Shown here piece after piece: positions 1 to 7,434 of a DNA stretch of 28,761 nt. Within the stretch, counting starts at the first letter, position 1, and every line of letters begins with the position of its first letter. The DNA comes from AC-69 sp046728055. GTDB lineage: Bacteria > Actinomycetota > UBA4738 > HRBIN12. The notes below the pieces were generated by a model that saw only the letters and a list, made by a program, of their open reading frames with translations, did not search any database and was not told the origin of the DNA. Made by a program: the position numbers and the translations under genes. The stretch spans positions 1 through 28,761 of the forward strand of contig JBKPDU010000090.1 in the NCBI GenBank assembly GCA_046728055.1, read 5' to 3'.

Positions 1-1
1 C

Positions 2-67
2 GGCAGGCCGCAGGACCTGATCGCGGTGCAATGGCTGGCCGCCCTCCGCGACGAGCTCGAGACTTGA
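2..67 (+). CDS. C-terminal tail of an unidentified protein (5' end outside window)
   Basis: Frame 2 is open from the window edge to a TGA at 65-67 and reads GRPQDLIAVQWLAALRDELE plus Thr. A motif of the kind RPxDLxDxxxLxxL at a C-terminus is typical of nucleotidyltransferase-like and DUF6036-type proteins, which often belong to toxin-antitoxin or defence loci. With only 21 codons visible the family call is a guess; only the open frame and the stop are seen directly. The adjacent antitoxin/toxin remnant downstream fits an accessory neighbourhood. Confidence 0.4.
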   Translation, partial: GRPQDLIAVQWLAALRDELET

Positions 68-212
68 AACGGGTACCGGCCAAGCGGTCTCTGTTTGGGC
101 CCTCGACCGTATCGCAGGAGCTTGAACTGCGTGCGAGGAAGCTAGGTCGGGCTCAACCAGCCAGCTATGCTCCGGAACGCGATGTCGGTCCCTGGTGCAA
201 GGATGCCGTGAG

Positions 213-923
213 ATGAACGATCCCCGGTTCGACCTTGGCTTGTACGCATTGCCCGAAGCAGCCCGCCTTGCGCGCGTTCCGCGGACGACCCTCACGAACT
301 GGGTGCGTGGTTATCGATACCCCGTCGGCGGACTTCTGGTTCGGGCCAAGCCCGTGATCGCTTCATCAGCGGAACAGGAGGATGCGCTCTCGTTCGTCAA
401 CCTCATGGAAGCCCTGACACTCGCGGGCTTTCGCCAGATCAAGGTTCCAATGCAACGTGTGCGGAGAGCCCTCGATTTTGCCGCGAGGTTCGTTGATGCG
501 GAGCATCTGTTGGCCAGTCGGCGATTGCTTACCGATGGGAAAGAGCTCTTCTGGGAGTTCCAAGAGCGATCCCGTGATGGGGAAATCTCTCTTGTCAACC
601 TGAGTCGCGGCGGTCAGAAGGTCTTCCCCGAGGCGGTCCTGCGTTACCTGCGCGAGATGGAATGGGCGCGCGACACGTTCGCCAAGCGTTGGTGGCCCGG
701 GTCGCAGCCCCGAGAGGGCGCGGTCGTCGTAGATCCTCGGCGGGCGTTCGGAGCACCGGTCATCGCGCAGACCGGGATCCGTACCGAGGATGTCTTCTCC
801 CGCTTCTCGGCGGGCGAGGCGCTCGCGGACCTGGCGGACGACTACGGACTGACCCTTACCCAGATCGAAGCGGCTGTCCGGCTCGAGGTTCAGCTCCTCG
901 AGCCCGAGCGAATCGCAGCCTGA
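213..923 (+). CDS. DUF433-type antitoxin with MerR-like N-terminal helix-turn-helix
   Basis: This 236-residue protein begins with a MerR/Xre-like DNA-binding segment (YALPEAARLARVPRTTLTNW, about residues 11-30). It ends in a DUF433 domain that carries the family's signature near residues 175-215 (VVVDPRRAFGAPVIAQTGIRTEDVF, then a run ending LADDYGLTLTQIEAAVRLE). DUF433 proteins are known as antitoxins encoded immediately upstream of PIN-like toxins, and they probably repress their own operon. I chose ATG 213, which has an AAGGA about 11 bases upstream; an in-frame GTG at 195 is possible but has no better site. The stop lies exactly where the reading frame of the PIN-like toxin remnant begins, the usual overlapping arrangement for this module. 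The protein itself looks intact, so it may persist as an orphan antitoxin or regulator. Confidence 0.8.
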   Translation: MNDPRFDLGLYALPEAARLARVPRTTLTNWVRGYRYPVGGLLVRAKPVIASSAEQEDALSFVNLMEALTLAGFRQIKVPMQRVRRALDFAARFVDAEHLLASRRLLTDGKELFWEFQERSRDGEISLVNLSRGGQKVFPEAVLRYLREMEWARDTFAKRWWPGSQPREGAVVVDPRRAFGAPVIAQTGIRTEDVFSRFSAGEALADLADDYGLTLTQIEAAVRLEVQLLEPERIAA

Positions 924-1303
924 GCTCTTCTGCGATCGCAGCCTCGGCCGGCACAAGGTGCCGGGCAGACTTCGTCAGGTCTATCCACGTGTGATCGCGC
1001 ACGACGATCAGTTCGACCCCGACACCCATGACGAGGACTGGCTCGGGGAAGCCGGCAGGCGACATTGGGTGGTGCTGATGAAGGATGACCGCATCCGGTA
1101 CCGGCCTGGTGAGCAACGAGCGATCATCGAGTCGGGAGTTGCCTGCTTCTGCCTAATCCATCGAAAGCATGACGGGCGAAGAGATGGCGGAAGCGCTCGT
1201 GAAGGCGCTTCCGAAGATCCTTCGGATCGTCGCGGCGAGTCCAGAGGGTGGGTACATCCGTGGCGTGAACCGCAGCGGCCGTGTGCGACGACTCTTTCCT
1301 TGA
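922..1303 (+). pseudogene. PIN-like toxin (DUF433 partner), frameshifted remnant
   Basis: Frame 1 from 922 reads ELFCDRSLGRHKVPGRLRQV and continues through DEDWLGEAGRRHWVVLMKDD and RIRYRPGEQRAI to a CFCLIHRK segment. That is the order of the PIN-like toxin family: an N-terminal acidic residue in F-x-D-R-S-L-G, then DxDW, then WVVLxKDxRIRYRP. Homology then switches to frame 2 at about 1168: from 1169 it reads MTGEEMAEALVKALPKIL and continues to YIRGVNRSGRVRRLFP and TGA 1301-1303, the expected C-terminus. One extra base (or two missing) near 1163-1169 explains the switch. There is also no ATG, GTG or TTG in frame upstream of the Asp codon (the previous in-frame stop is at 850); the first GTG, at 958, would remove the catalytic Asp. 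Either the gene is dead, or it uses a rare start plus recoding; decay is much more likely. Confidence 0.75.
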
Positions 1304-1311
1304 CCAGAGTC

Positions 1312-1329
1312 TCCGACGAGAACGTCGGA
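1312..1329. terminator. Perfect hairpin between convergent genes
   Basis: TCCGACG, loop AGAA, CGTCGGA: a perfect 7-bp GC-rich stem with a 4-base loop. It sits between the end of the toxin remnant and the end of the reverse-strand reductase, where a bidirectional terminator is expected. There is no T-tract on either side, so intrinsic termination is not certain. Confidence 0.4.
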
Positions 1330-1355
1330 CGGCTCGACTACGGGCGTGGTCAGTC

Positions 1356-1961
1356 CTAGGCGAACGATCCGGTGACGATCTCACCCGCCGGCTCGTACGT
1401 GCCGATCACCACACCGGTGGTGGAGATCTTGCTGTCGACGAGCCTGAGCGCCGAAGGGATCGCGCCTTCAGAGAACAGCCGCTTGCCCGATCCGATGACG
1501 ACCGGGAAGACCCACAGGCGGTACCGGTCGACGAGGTTGTGGCGAATGAGCGTCTGGATCAGGTTCGCGCTGCCGTGCACCTGCAGCTCCGGAGCGTCCT
1601 CTTTCTTGAGCGCCGCGATGCCTTCGGCCGCGTCTCCCTCGATCAGGACCGACGGGCTCCATTCCAGCGTGGGACGACCCCGGGACACGACGTACTTGGT
1701 GGCGTCGTTCAACGGCTTGCCGCCGGCTTCCTCTGGAGCGTTCGGCCAATACGCGGCGAAGATGTCGTAGGTCCTGCGTCCGAGGACGAGGTCGAACGGG
1801 ACGCTCATCGTCTCGGTCATGACCTGTGACATCAGGTCGTCCCAGTAGTTCACCGACCAGCCGCCGTACGTGAAGCCGCCGCTGTCGTCCTCTTCAGGTC
1901 CGCCTGGGGCCTGCATCACCCCGTCGAGGGTCAGGAACGTGGTCACGAGCAGCTCTCTCAT
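1356..1961 (-). CDS. Dihydrofolate reductase-family protein (RibD C-terminal domain, YyaP/YwjB type)
   Basis: This 201-residue protein opens with MRELLVTTFLTLDGVMQAPG, the standard start of stand-alone RibD_C/DHFR-fold reductases. It continues with the nucleotide-binding pieces LVLGRRTYDIFAAYWP, KYVVSRG (about 89-95), HGSANLIQTL and VFPVVIGSGKRLF. Proteins of this group bind NADPH and reduce small carbonyl or pterin-like substrates; the physiological substrate is unknown for most of them and is unknown here. The start is ATG 1961, with AAAGGAA about 8 bases upstream on the reverse strand. It stands alone, convergent with the toxin remnant and divergent from the large catabolic cluster, and the length is normal for the family. 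Confidence 0.88.
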   Translation of the reverse strand: MRELLVTTFLTLDGVMQAPGGPEEDDSGGFTYGGWSVNYWDDLMSQVMTETMSVPFDLVLGRRTYDIFAAYWPNAPEEAGGKPLNDATKYVVSRGRPTLEWSPSVLIEGDAAEGIAALKKEDAPELQVHGSANLIQTLIRHNLVDRYRLWVFPVVIGSGKRLFSEGAIPSALRLVDSKISTTGVVIGTYEPAGEIVTGSFA

Positions 1962-2272
1962 CGTTGATTCCTTTCGGTTCCGGGCTTGGGCTCAGCCCAC
2001 CGCAGGATATGACTGCTCGGCCGAGCAAGTCTCATCGCGCATGCGAATGCCTCGACCAAGCCCGTGAACCAGCGACCGTACAGGACGGGCGGCAGGCCCG
2101 GTCTTGACGGATTCGCCGGACTGGATTACATGAGCACGAGACGGAAGCAGAGGTCGAAGAACGGACTGGCTCTACGCGGTCCTTCCTCGTGATCTGGGTG
2201 AAACCGACCTTCAAGAGGGTGTCTGGCAGTGCCTTTGACGTTTCCCGATAGGGTCGGAAGGACTCCTGTCAG
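1962..2272. other. Divergent intergenic region, no gene recognised
   Basis: These 311 bases separate the reductase (reverse) from the amidohydrolase (forward). A weak forward promoter candidate is TTGACG 2104-2109 with TACATG 2127-2132 (17-base spacer, poor -10). Another TTGACG lies at 2235-2240 without a convincing -10. GGAAGG at about 2256-2261 is a plausible ribosome site for GTG 2273. A small palindrome, CGCATGCG, lies around 2037-2044. A reverse-strand open frame at 2032-2214 has no family likeness and I do not regard it as a gene. Confidence 0.4.
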
Positions 2273-3904
2273 GTGGATCTAATCGTCCGGGATGCCGCCG
2301 TCCTTACGATGGAGCAGGCAGCCCCCGCCGCGTCCAGCCTCTTGGTCCGAGACGGCCGCTTGGCCGCCGTCGGAGACACAGAGCTGGTCGAGTCCCAGGC
2401 TTCGCCTCGAGCCACCATCGTCTCGCTCTCGGGCCGCACGGTGTTGCCGGGGATGATCGATGCCCACTGCCATATCTCGGTCCTGGGATACCTGCTGACA
2501 GGGGCCGACTGCAGCCAGCCCTCCGCACCTGACATCGCCTCGGTGCAGGCCAGGCTGCGCGACAAGGCCGGAGAGAAGCCGTCTGGATCGTGGGTCCGTG
2601 GAGGAGGCTACGTCGAGTACGGGCTACGAGAACGCCGGCACCCCACTCGGTGGGACCTGGATCGAGCGGTTCCCGACAGACCGTGCGTGCTGTACCACAC
2701 CTCCTATCATGCCTGCGTCCTCAACTCGGTTGCTCTTGCCGCGCTGGGCTACACGGACAATACGCCCGATCCACCTGACGGTGTCCTCGGCCGCGACGAG
2801 AACGGACGGCTCAACGGCCTGATCTTCGAGGCTCCGGCGTTCCAGATTCTGCGGGAAGATATGCGGCGGACCTTGGCCGAGATGGGCGAGTCCGAGCGTC
2901 TCGAGATGGCGGATGCAGCGAGCCGACACTTCGCGTCACTCGGGATTACTACATGCGCTGACGCAGACATGCTTCCCGAAGCGTTCAGCGCCTTTCAAGC
3001 GGCCGAGCGAGAGAGACGGCTTAACGTGCGAGTATCTGGGCTATTCGCGCGGGAAGCGTTCGATTGGCTCATTGAGGGGGAGGTCGCCGGCTCCACCTGG
3101 ATGCGCGTCCAAGGAATCAAGATCTTTGCCGATGGCGGCATGAGCAGCCGGACCGCGGCGATCGATGGAACGTACCCAGTACCACCTTACGGATCGGGCA
3201 TCCTGTTCTGGGAGCGCGACGAACTCGCCGAGATGATTCGTGGCTTCGATCGGTCCGGATTTCAAGTTGCGGTGCATGCCCAGGGAGACCGGGGCATCCA
3301 AACGGTGCTGGAGGCGTACCAGGACGTTCTCCACGGGCAATCTGACAACCCCCGGCGACACCGGATCGAGCACGGTGGGGCCATGTACCCGCACCTGATC
3401 GAGAAGGCGGCACGCCTGGGAATCGTGGTAGTGAGCCAGCCGGGATTCCTCTCGATCCTGGGGGACGGGTTTCGCGAGGCCTTCGGTGACCGGGGAAACC
3501 TCCTGTATCCGTTCCGCTCCCTCCGTCAGGCTGGAGTCACAGTGGCGGGGTCTTCTGATGCTCCGGTAATTACTGCTTCCCCGCTTCTCGGGATGCGCGA
3601 CGCCGTCCTCCGCAAGACCAGGTCAGGACAGGTGCTAGGGTCCGGTGAGCAACTGACAGCGCTCGAGGCGCTCGAGATCTACACCCGTGCCGGGGCATTC
3701 GCACTCCGTAGGGAGGGGGAGATTGGATCCCTCGAGCCGAGCAAGCTCGGGGACTTCGTGGTCCTCGAGGCGAATCCGCTCGAGGTGCAGGTGGAGGACA
3801 TCGCCGATATCGGAGTGCTGGCTACGGTTATCGGCGGGCGGGTCTGCTTTGATCGGAACGGCCTGTTCGCTGAGGTGCAAGACGTAGCACAGCCGGCGAC
3901 GTGA
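2273..3904 (+). CDS. YtcJ-like metal-dependent amidohydrolase (Amidohydro_3)
   Basis: This 543-residue cytoplasmic hydrolase of the amidohydrolase superfamily shows the complete ligand set of the YtcJ/NfdA branch. It has HxH at His65/His67 (MIDAHCHI), the metal-bridging Lys283 in KIFADGGMSS, His335 in HAQGDRG, His367 in HRIEHGG and the catalytic Asp429 in GSSDAP. The N-terminal (1-60) and C-terminal (about 470-543, ending LGDFVVLEANPL and beyond) segments form the usual beta-sandwich. Characterised relatives hydrolyse N-substituted formamides and other exocyclic amides, so an amide or carbamate substrate is likely but not defined. The GTG start at 2273 follows GGAAGG by about 11 bases. It is the first gene of the forward run, 45 bases before the enolase-superfamily gene. 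It uses more A/T-ending codons than its downstream neighbours, so it may have a separate history. Confidence 0.88.
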   Translation: MDLIVRDAAVLTMEQAAPAASSLLVRDGRLAAVGDTELVESQASPRATIVSLSGRTVLPGMIDAHCHISVLGYLLTGADCSQPSAPDIASVQARLRDKAGEKPSGSWVRGGGYVEYGLRERRHPTRWDLDRAVPDRPCVLYHTSYHACVLNSVALAALGYTDNTPDPPDGVLGRDENGRLNGLIFEAPAFQILREDMRRTLAEMGESERLEMADAASRHFASLGITTCADADMLPEAFSAFQAAERERRLNVRVSGLFAREAFDWLIEGEVAGSTWMRVQGIKIFADGGMSSRTAAIDGTYPVPPYGSGILFWERDELAEMIRGFDRSGFQVAVHAQGDRGIQTVLEAYQDVLHGQSDNPRRHRIEHGGAMYPHLIEKAARLGIVVVSQPGFLSILGDGFREAFGDRGNLLYPFRSLRQAGVTVAGSSDAPVITASPLLGMRDAVLRKTRSGQVLGSGEQLTALEALEIYTRAGAFALRREGEIGSLEPSKLGDFVVLEANPLEVQVEDIADIGVLATVIGGRVCFDRNGLFAEVQDVAQPAT

Positions 3905-3949
3905 AAGCGCGGGCGCGCATCTGGCGGGAGCTCGGCATAGGAGGCGGCG

Positions 3950-5113
3950 GTGAAGATCACGGGCCTGGAGACGATCAGCGTCGCGCTGCCGTGGCGCCGA
4001 CTCCACCGCATGGCGTTCCGGGGCGATGTCCTCGGCCGCTACGTCATCGTCCGGGTGTTCACCGACGACGGCGTCGAGGGCCTCGGCGAGGCAACGGTCA
4101 TGAAGGAATGGGGCGGGGACTATGGGCGGTACTTCGGTGAGTCCCCGGAGCTGACGGTCCGGGTCGTCGAGTCTGTTCTCGGACCCGCCCTCCTCGGCCA
4201 CGACCCGTTCGACATCGAAGCGGCCCATCGTCGGATGGACGTCGCCGTCAAGGGTTACCCGTACGCGAAGACGGCGCTCGACGAGGCGCTCCACGACATC
4301 AAGGGCAAGGCGCTGGGCGTCCCCGTCCATCAGCTGCTCGGGGGGCTGTTTCGCGAGGAGGTGCCGATCGCGCACAGCCTGGGGTGGATGGAGTACGACG
4401 AGGCGACCGAGGAGGCGGCCGCCGCGGTCGCCGAGGGTATCCGCACGATCAAGATCAAGGTGGGGCGCGACCCCGAGTACGACGTGGGAATCGTGCGCGA
4501 GGTCCGGGAGACCATCGGCCACGATCTCGACATCGTCGTCGACGCCAACCAGGGCTGGCCGACCCCCAAGCACGCCATCGCGGTTCTGCGTCGCATGGAG
4601 GAACACGGGATCCGCTACGCCGAGCAGCCCGTCGAGGGCATCGCGCGAATGGCGCAGGTCACGAAGGCCGTCGAAGTCCCGATCATGGCCGACGAGAGCG
4701 CGTGGACGCCGCAGGACGTCCTCGAGATCGTCGAGCGCGGCGCGGCGGACATGATCTCGCTGTACACGACGAAGCCGGGCGGCCTGTTCAAGGCGAAGAA
4801 GGTCGCCGCGGTGGCGGAGGCGGCGGGGCTGCCGCTGAACGTGAACGGCTCGCACGAGACCGGCGTCGGCAACGCGGGAAACCTCCACCTCGCCGCGTCG
4901 ACGGCCGCCGTGACGGAGGCCGGCGTCTTCCCGGTCACCTCTCTCAAGGAGAACTCCCCCACGCAGATGGCTGGGAGGATGTACCTCGACGACATCGTCA
5001 TCCGGCCGTTCGAGTACAGCGACGGCTGCCTCGTCGTCCCCACGACGCCCGGCCTCGGCGTCGAGCTCGACATGGACAAGGTCGCCGAGTACCGGGTGGA
5101 GCCGGGCTCGTGA
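3950..5113 (+). CDS. Enolase-superfamily enzyme, muconate-cycloisomerase subgroup (epimerase/cycloisomerase)
   Basis: This 387-residue protein has the N-terminal capping domain (1-120) followed by the TIM barrel. The catalytic set of the MLE subgroup is visible: KxK at Lys168/Lys170 (RTIKIKVG), metal ligands Asp198 (VDANQGW), Glu225 (EQPV) and Asp248 (MADES), and the opposing Lys275 (YTTKPGG). This is the lysine-lysine pair used by muconate lactonising enzymes, o-succinylbenzoate synthases, N-acyl/N-succinyl amino acid racemases and dipeptide epimerases, not the His-Asp dyad of mandelate racemases. Next to an opine-type dehydrogenase, peptidases and a peptide-type importer, an epimerase acting on an N-acylated amino acid or dipeptide is the most natural reading; this is inference. 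Start GTG 3950 has a strong AGGAGG site. The end overlaps the next start (GTG 5110) by 4 bases. Confidence 0.9.
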   Translation: MKITGLETISVALPWRRLHRMAFRGDVLGRYVIVRVFTDDGVEGLGEATVMKEWGGDYGRYFGESPELTVRVVESVLGPALLGHDPFDIEAAHRRMDVAVKGYPYAKTALDEALHDIKGKALGVPVHQLLGGLFREEVPIAHSLGWMEYDEATEEAAAAVAEGIRTIKIKVGRDPEYDVGIVREVRETIGHDLDIVVDANQGWPTPKHAIAVLRRMEEHGIRYAEQPVEGIARMAQVTKAVEVPIMADESAWTPQDVLEIVERGAADMISLYTTKPGGLFKAKKVAAVAEAAGLPLNVNGSHETGVGNAGNLHLAASTAAVTEAGVFPVTSLKENSPTQMAGRMYLDDIVIRPFEYSDGCLVVPTTPGLGVELDMDKVAEYRVEPGS

Positions 5114-6294
5114 CGGTCCGCTCGGTCGCGGTCCTGGGGGCGGGGAACGGGGGGTGCGCCGCCGCGGCCGACCTGACGAGGCGCGGCTTCGAGGTCCACC
5201 TTTTCAACCGGTCTCGGGCGCGGATCGAGCCGATCCTCGAGCGCGGCGGCCTCCAGCTCGCCGGCGCCGCAGGCGAGGGCTTCGCCGAACTCGCCGTCGT
5301 CACCGACGACATGGCGGTGGCGGTTCGCGGCACCGACCTGGTCATGGTGACCGCCCCGCTGCTCGCGCTGCCGTCGTACGCGCCGGAGCTGGCCGACCTT
5401 CTCCCGCCGGAAGCCGTGGTGTTCCTCAACCCGGGGCACGTCGCCGGCGGGCTGTTCCTCGTACACGAGATTCACCGCCTCACCGGCCGGGCCGACGTTC
5501 GCTCGGCCGAGGTGAGCACGCTGAGCTACGCGTGCCGGATGAGCGGGCCCGCCGCGGTGAACGTCCTCGGCGTGATGCCCTCGCTGCCGTTCGCGAGCTT
5601 TCCAGGCCGTCATCGTGACGAGCTGCTCGACCTCGTGCGGCCGCTCTACCCGAGCGTCACTCCCGCAGCCGACGTGCTGGAGACGGCGTTCCAGGACATC
5701 AACGCCGTCGAGCACCCGCCGCAGATCATCTGCAACGCCGGCTGGGTTGAGCACACCCGCGGCGAGTACCTCTTCTATTACGAGGGGACCACGCCCTCGG
5801 TGGGCCGGGTCATCGATCGGCTCGACGAGGAGCGCCGCGCCGTCGCGAAGGCCCTCGGTGTCCGGACGCGGCCGTTCGTCGAGGTCTTCCAGGCGATGGG
5901 CTACACGACCGAGCGGGCCGCTCGCGAGGGAACGGCGTACGCGGCGCTGCAGGACAGCGCGCCGAACCGGTGGATCACGGGGCCGAAGGGCCTCGACCAC
6001 CGCTATCTGCACGAGGACGTGGGGTGGGGCCTCGTGCCGTGGGCGGAGCTCGGGCGCATGCGTGGAGTGCCGACCCCGTTGATGGACGCGCTGATCACGG
6101 TCGGCGGGGCGCTCACCGGCCGGGACTACCGGGCCGAGGGCCTCACGCTCGAGCGGCTCGGGCTCGCGAACATCGGGCTCGACCAGCTCGGAACGTATCT
6201 GCGCGACGGGGTCGAGGCGCGGGCCGGCCGGCGTCGCCCGGCGCCGTCATCCCCCGTTCCGGAGGCTTCATCCCCCGTCCCGGAGGAACGATGA
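5110..6294 (+). CDS. NAD(P)-dependent octopine/nopaline (opine) dehydrogenase-family protein
   Basis: This 394-residue protein has an N-terminal Rossmann domain with GAGNGG at residues 10-15 and a C-terminal octopine-dehydrogenase domain. Expected catalytic motifs are His202 in NAVEHPPQ and the RYLHEDVGWGLVPW block at about 298-311 (Arg298, Asp303), which match the His-Asp pair described in opine dehydrogenases. These enzymes join or split an amino acid and a 2-oxo acid through a secondary amine, using NAD(P)H. In bacteria with an importer alongside, the cleaving direction is plausible. The start is GTG 5110, overlapping the previous stop; the long open frame upstream of 5110 is a shadow of the enolase gene. 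The last residues (SSPVPEASSPVPEER) come from a 21-base tandem duplication that also carries the next gene's ribosome site. The stop overlaps ATG 6291. Confidence 0.88.
   Translation: MTVRSVAVLGAGNGGCAAAADLTRRGFEVHLFNRSRARIEPILERGGLQLAGAAGEGFAELAVVTDDMAVAVRGTDLVMVTAPLLALPSYAPELADLLPPEAVVFLNPGHVAGGLFLVHEIHRLTGRADVRSAEVSTLSYACRMSGPAAVNVLGVMPSLPFASFPGRHRDELLDLVRPLYPSVTPAADVLETAFQDINAVEHPPQIICNAGWVEHTRGEYLFYYEGTTPSVGRVIDRLDEERRAVAKALGVRTRPFVEVFQAMGYTTERAAREGTAYAALQDSAPNRWITGPKGLDHRYLHEDVGWGLVPWAELGRMRGVPTPLMDALITVGGALTGRDYRAEGLTLERLGLANIGLDQLGTYLRDGVEARAGRRRPAPSSPVPEASSPVPEER
6247..6286 (+). repeat. Tandem duplication containing two Shine-Dalgarno copies
   Basis: A 19-base unit (6247-6265 and 6268-6286, period 21, one mismatch) ends in CGGAGG in each copy. 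The second copy is the ribosome site for ATG 6291; the first copy lies 21 bases upstream. The duplication adds the repeated SSPVPEA peptide to the end of the dehydrogenase without shifting its frame. Confidence 0.7.
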
Positions 6295-7403
6295 ACACGG
6301 ACATCGTCGACAAGTGCGTGGAGGCGATGGCTGCCGAGGATCTCGACGGCATGATCGCCATATCGCCCGAAAACTTCGCCTACCTCGCCGGGTTCATCGT
6401 TCCCACGCAGCCCGCCATGCGATGGCGGCACGCCGCGGTCGCGATCACCCGCGACGGCCGGACCGCGCTGTTCACGGTCGACATGGAGGCCTCGACGGTC
6501 CGTTCACAGGAGCCGGAGGCCGAGATCTACGTGTGGGAGGAGTTCGCCGAGGACGCGATGCCGGTCCTGGCCACACTCCTGCGCGACCTGGGCCTGGAGA
6601 ACGGCCGGGTGGGGCTCGAGACCGACTACCTGCCCACACGGGACATGGACCGCCTGGCCGCGCTCGTGCCGGGCGTGCGGTGGCAGGCGGCCCACCCGCT
6701 CTTCAACGAGCTCCGGCTGATCAAGACGCCGCGCGAGCGCGAGCTGATGCGCAGGCTGGCCCGGATCACGGACGGCGCGATCAAGGGGGCGTTCCAGGCC
6801 GTTCACGAAGGCGACACCGAGATGGACCTCGCCGGCGCGGTCACGACGGGGCTGTTCCGACTCGGCGCCGACGACTTCAAGTTGCTGATCCTCGCCAGCG
6901 GGGAGCGGAGCCAGTTCCCCAACGTCGGCCCGACGTCGCGACGGCTCGAGCGCGGCGACCTCGTGCGGCTGGAGGTCTTCGGGATGCTCCATGGCTACCA
7001 CGCCGGCATCTGCCGGACCGCCGTCGTACAGGACGCCTGCGACGACGTCCGCGGGATCTGGTCGAACATCGTGGCCTGCCGCGACCTCATCTGGGAGGGC
7101 ATCCGCGATGGCGCGAGCGGCGCGAAGGTCTATGGCCAGGTCGCCGACCGGTTCCGATCCCTCGGGTGGGAACCGCTGAGCTTCGTCGGCCACGGCATCG
7201 GACTGTTCGTGCATGAGGAGCCCTACATCGGCCGGTACGGGGACGCGGCGCTCCGCGCCGGCATGGTGCTCGGCACCGAGCCCGTGCTGCTCGTGCCCGG
7301 CGCGTACGGGTTCCAGGTGAAGGACGTCGTGGCCGTACGGGAGGACGGGTGCCACGTGCTGTCCGACGTGACGAACACCGACGAGCTGTTCGTGATCGAG
7401 TGA
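6291..7403 (+). CDS. M24-fold (pita-bread) hydrolase, creatinase-like, with degenerate metal site
   Basis: This 370-residue protein has a creatinase N-terminal domain (about 1-140) and an M24 catalytic domain (145-370). M24 aminopeptidases use five metal ligands, Asp-Asp-His-Glu-Glu. Here the first Asp is Glu228 (VRLEVFG) and the second is Gly239 (YHAGICRT). The His is kept as His301 (GHGIGL) and one Glu as Glu330 (GTEPV), and the last Glu is Lys344 (FQVKDV). The His of the pH motif, which is catalytic in creatinase, aligns with Asn211. A classical dinuclear metallopeptidase is therefore unlikely. Creatinase and ectoine-hydrolase-type members show that the fold can cleave other C-N bonds, so a non-peptidase hydrolase or a binding protein is possible. 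ATG 6291 overlaps the dehydrogenase stop (ATGA). The annotation Xaa-Pro peptidase, which a search would probably return, should be treated with caution. Confidence 0.85.
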   Translation: MNTDIVDKCVEAMAAEDLDGMIAISPENFAYLAGFIVPTQPAMRWRHAAVAITRDGRTALFTVDMEASTVRSQEPEAEIYVWEEFAEDAMPVLATLLRDLGLENGRVGLETDYLPTRDMDRLAALVPGVRWQAAHPLFNELRLIKTPRERELMRRLARITDGAIKGAFQAVHEGDTEMDLAGAVTTGLFRLGADDFKLLILASGERSQFPNVGPTSRRLERGDLVRLEVFGMLHGYHAGICRTAVVQDACDDVRGIWSNIVACRDLIWEGIRDGASGAKVYGQVADRFRSLGWEPLSFVGHGIGLFVHEEPYIGRYGDAALRAGMVLGTEPVLLVPGAYGFQVKDVVAVREDGCHVLSDVTNTDELFVIE

Positions 7404-7434
7404 GCTTCTGACGGTCTTCGCGTACCGTTCGCAC

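Noticed and set aside
2032..2214. Reverse-strand 60-codon open frame in the intergenic region
   Set aside because: No ribosome site, no family likeness, and Ser/Arg-rich composition typical of a chance frame.
3635..4888. Reverse-strand open frame of 417 codons
   Set aside because: Antisense shadow of the amidohydrolase end and the enolase-superfamily gene, both of which carry clear catalytic motifs on the forward strand.
4384..5109. Upstream extension of the opine dehydrogenase frame
   Set aside because: It overlaps the enolase-superfamily gene throughout and reads as Arg/Gly-rich sequence; the Rossmann motif begins just after GTG 5110.
4615..6012. Reverse-strand open frame of 465 codons
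   Set aside because: Antisense to the enolase-superfamily and opine-dehydrogenase genes; composition is that of a high-GC shadow.
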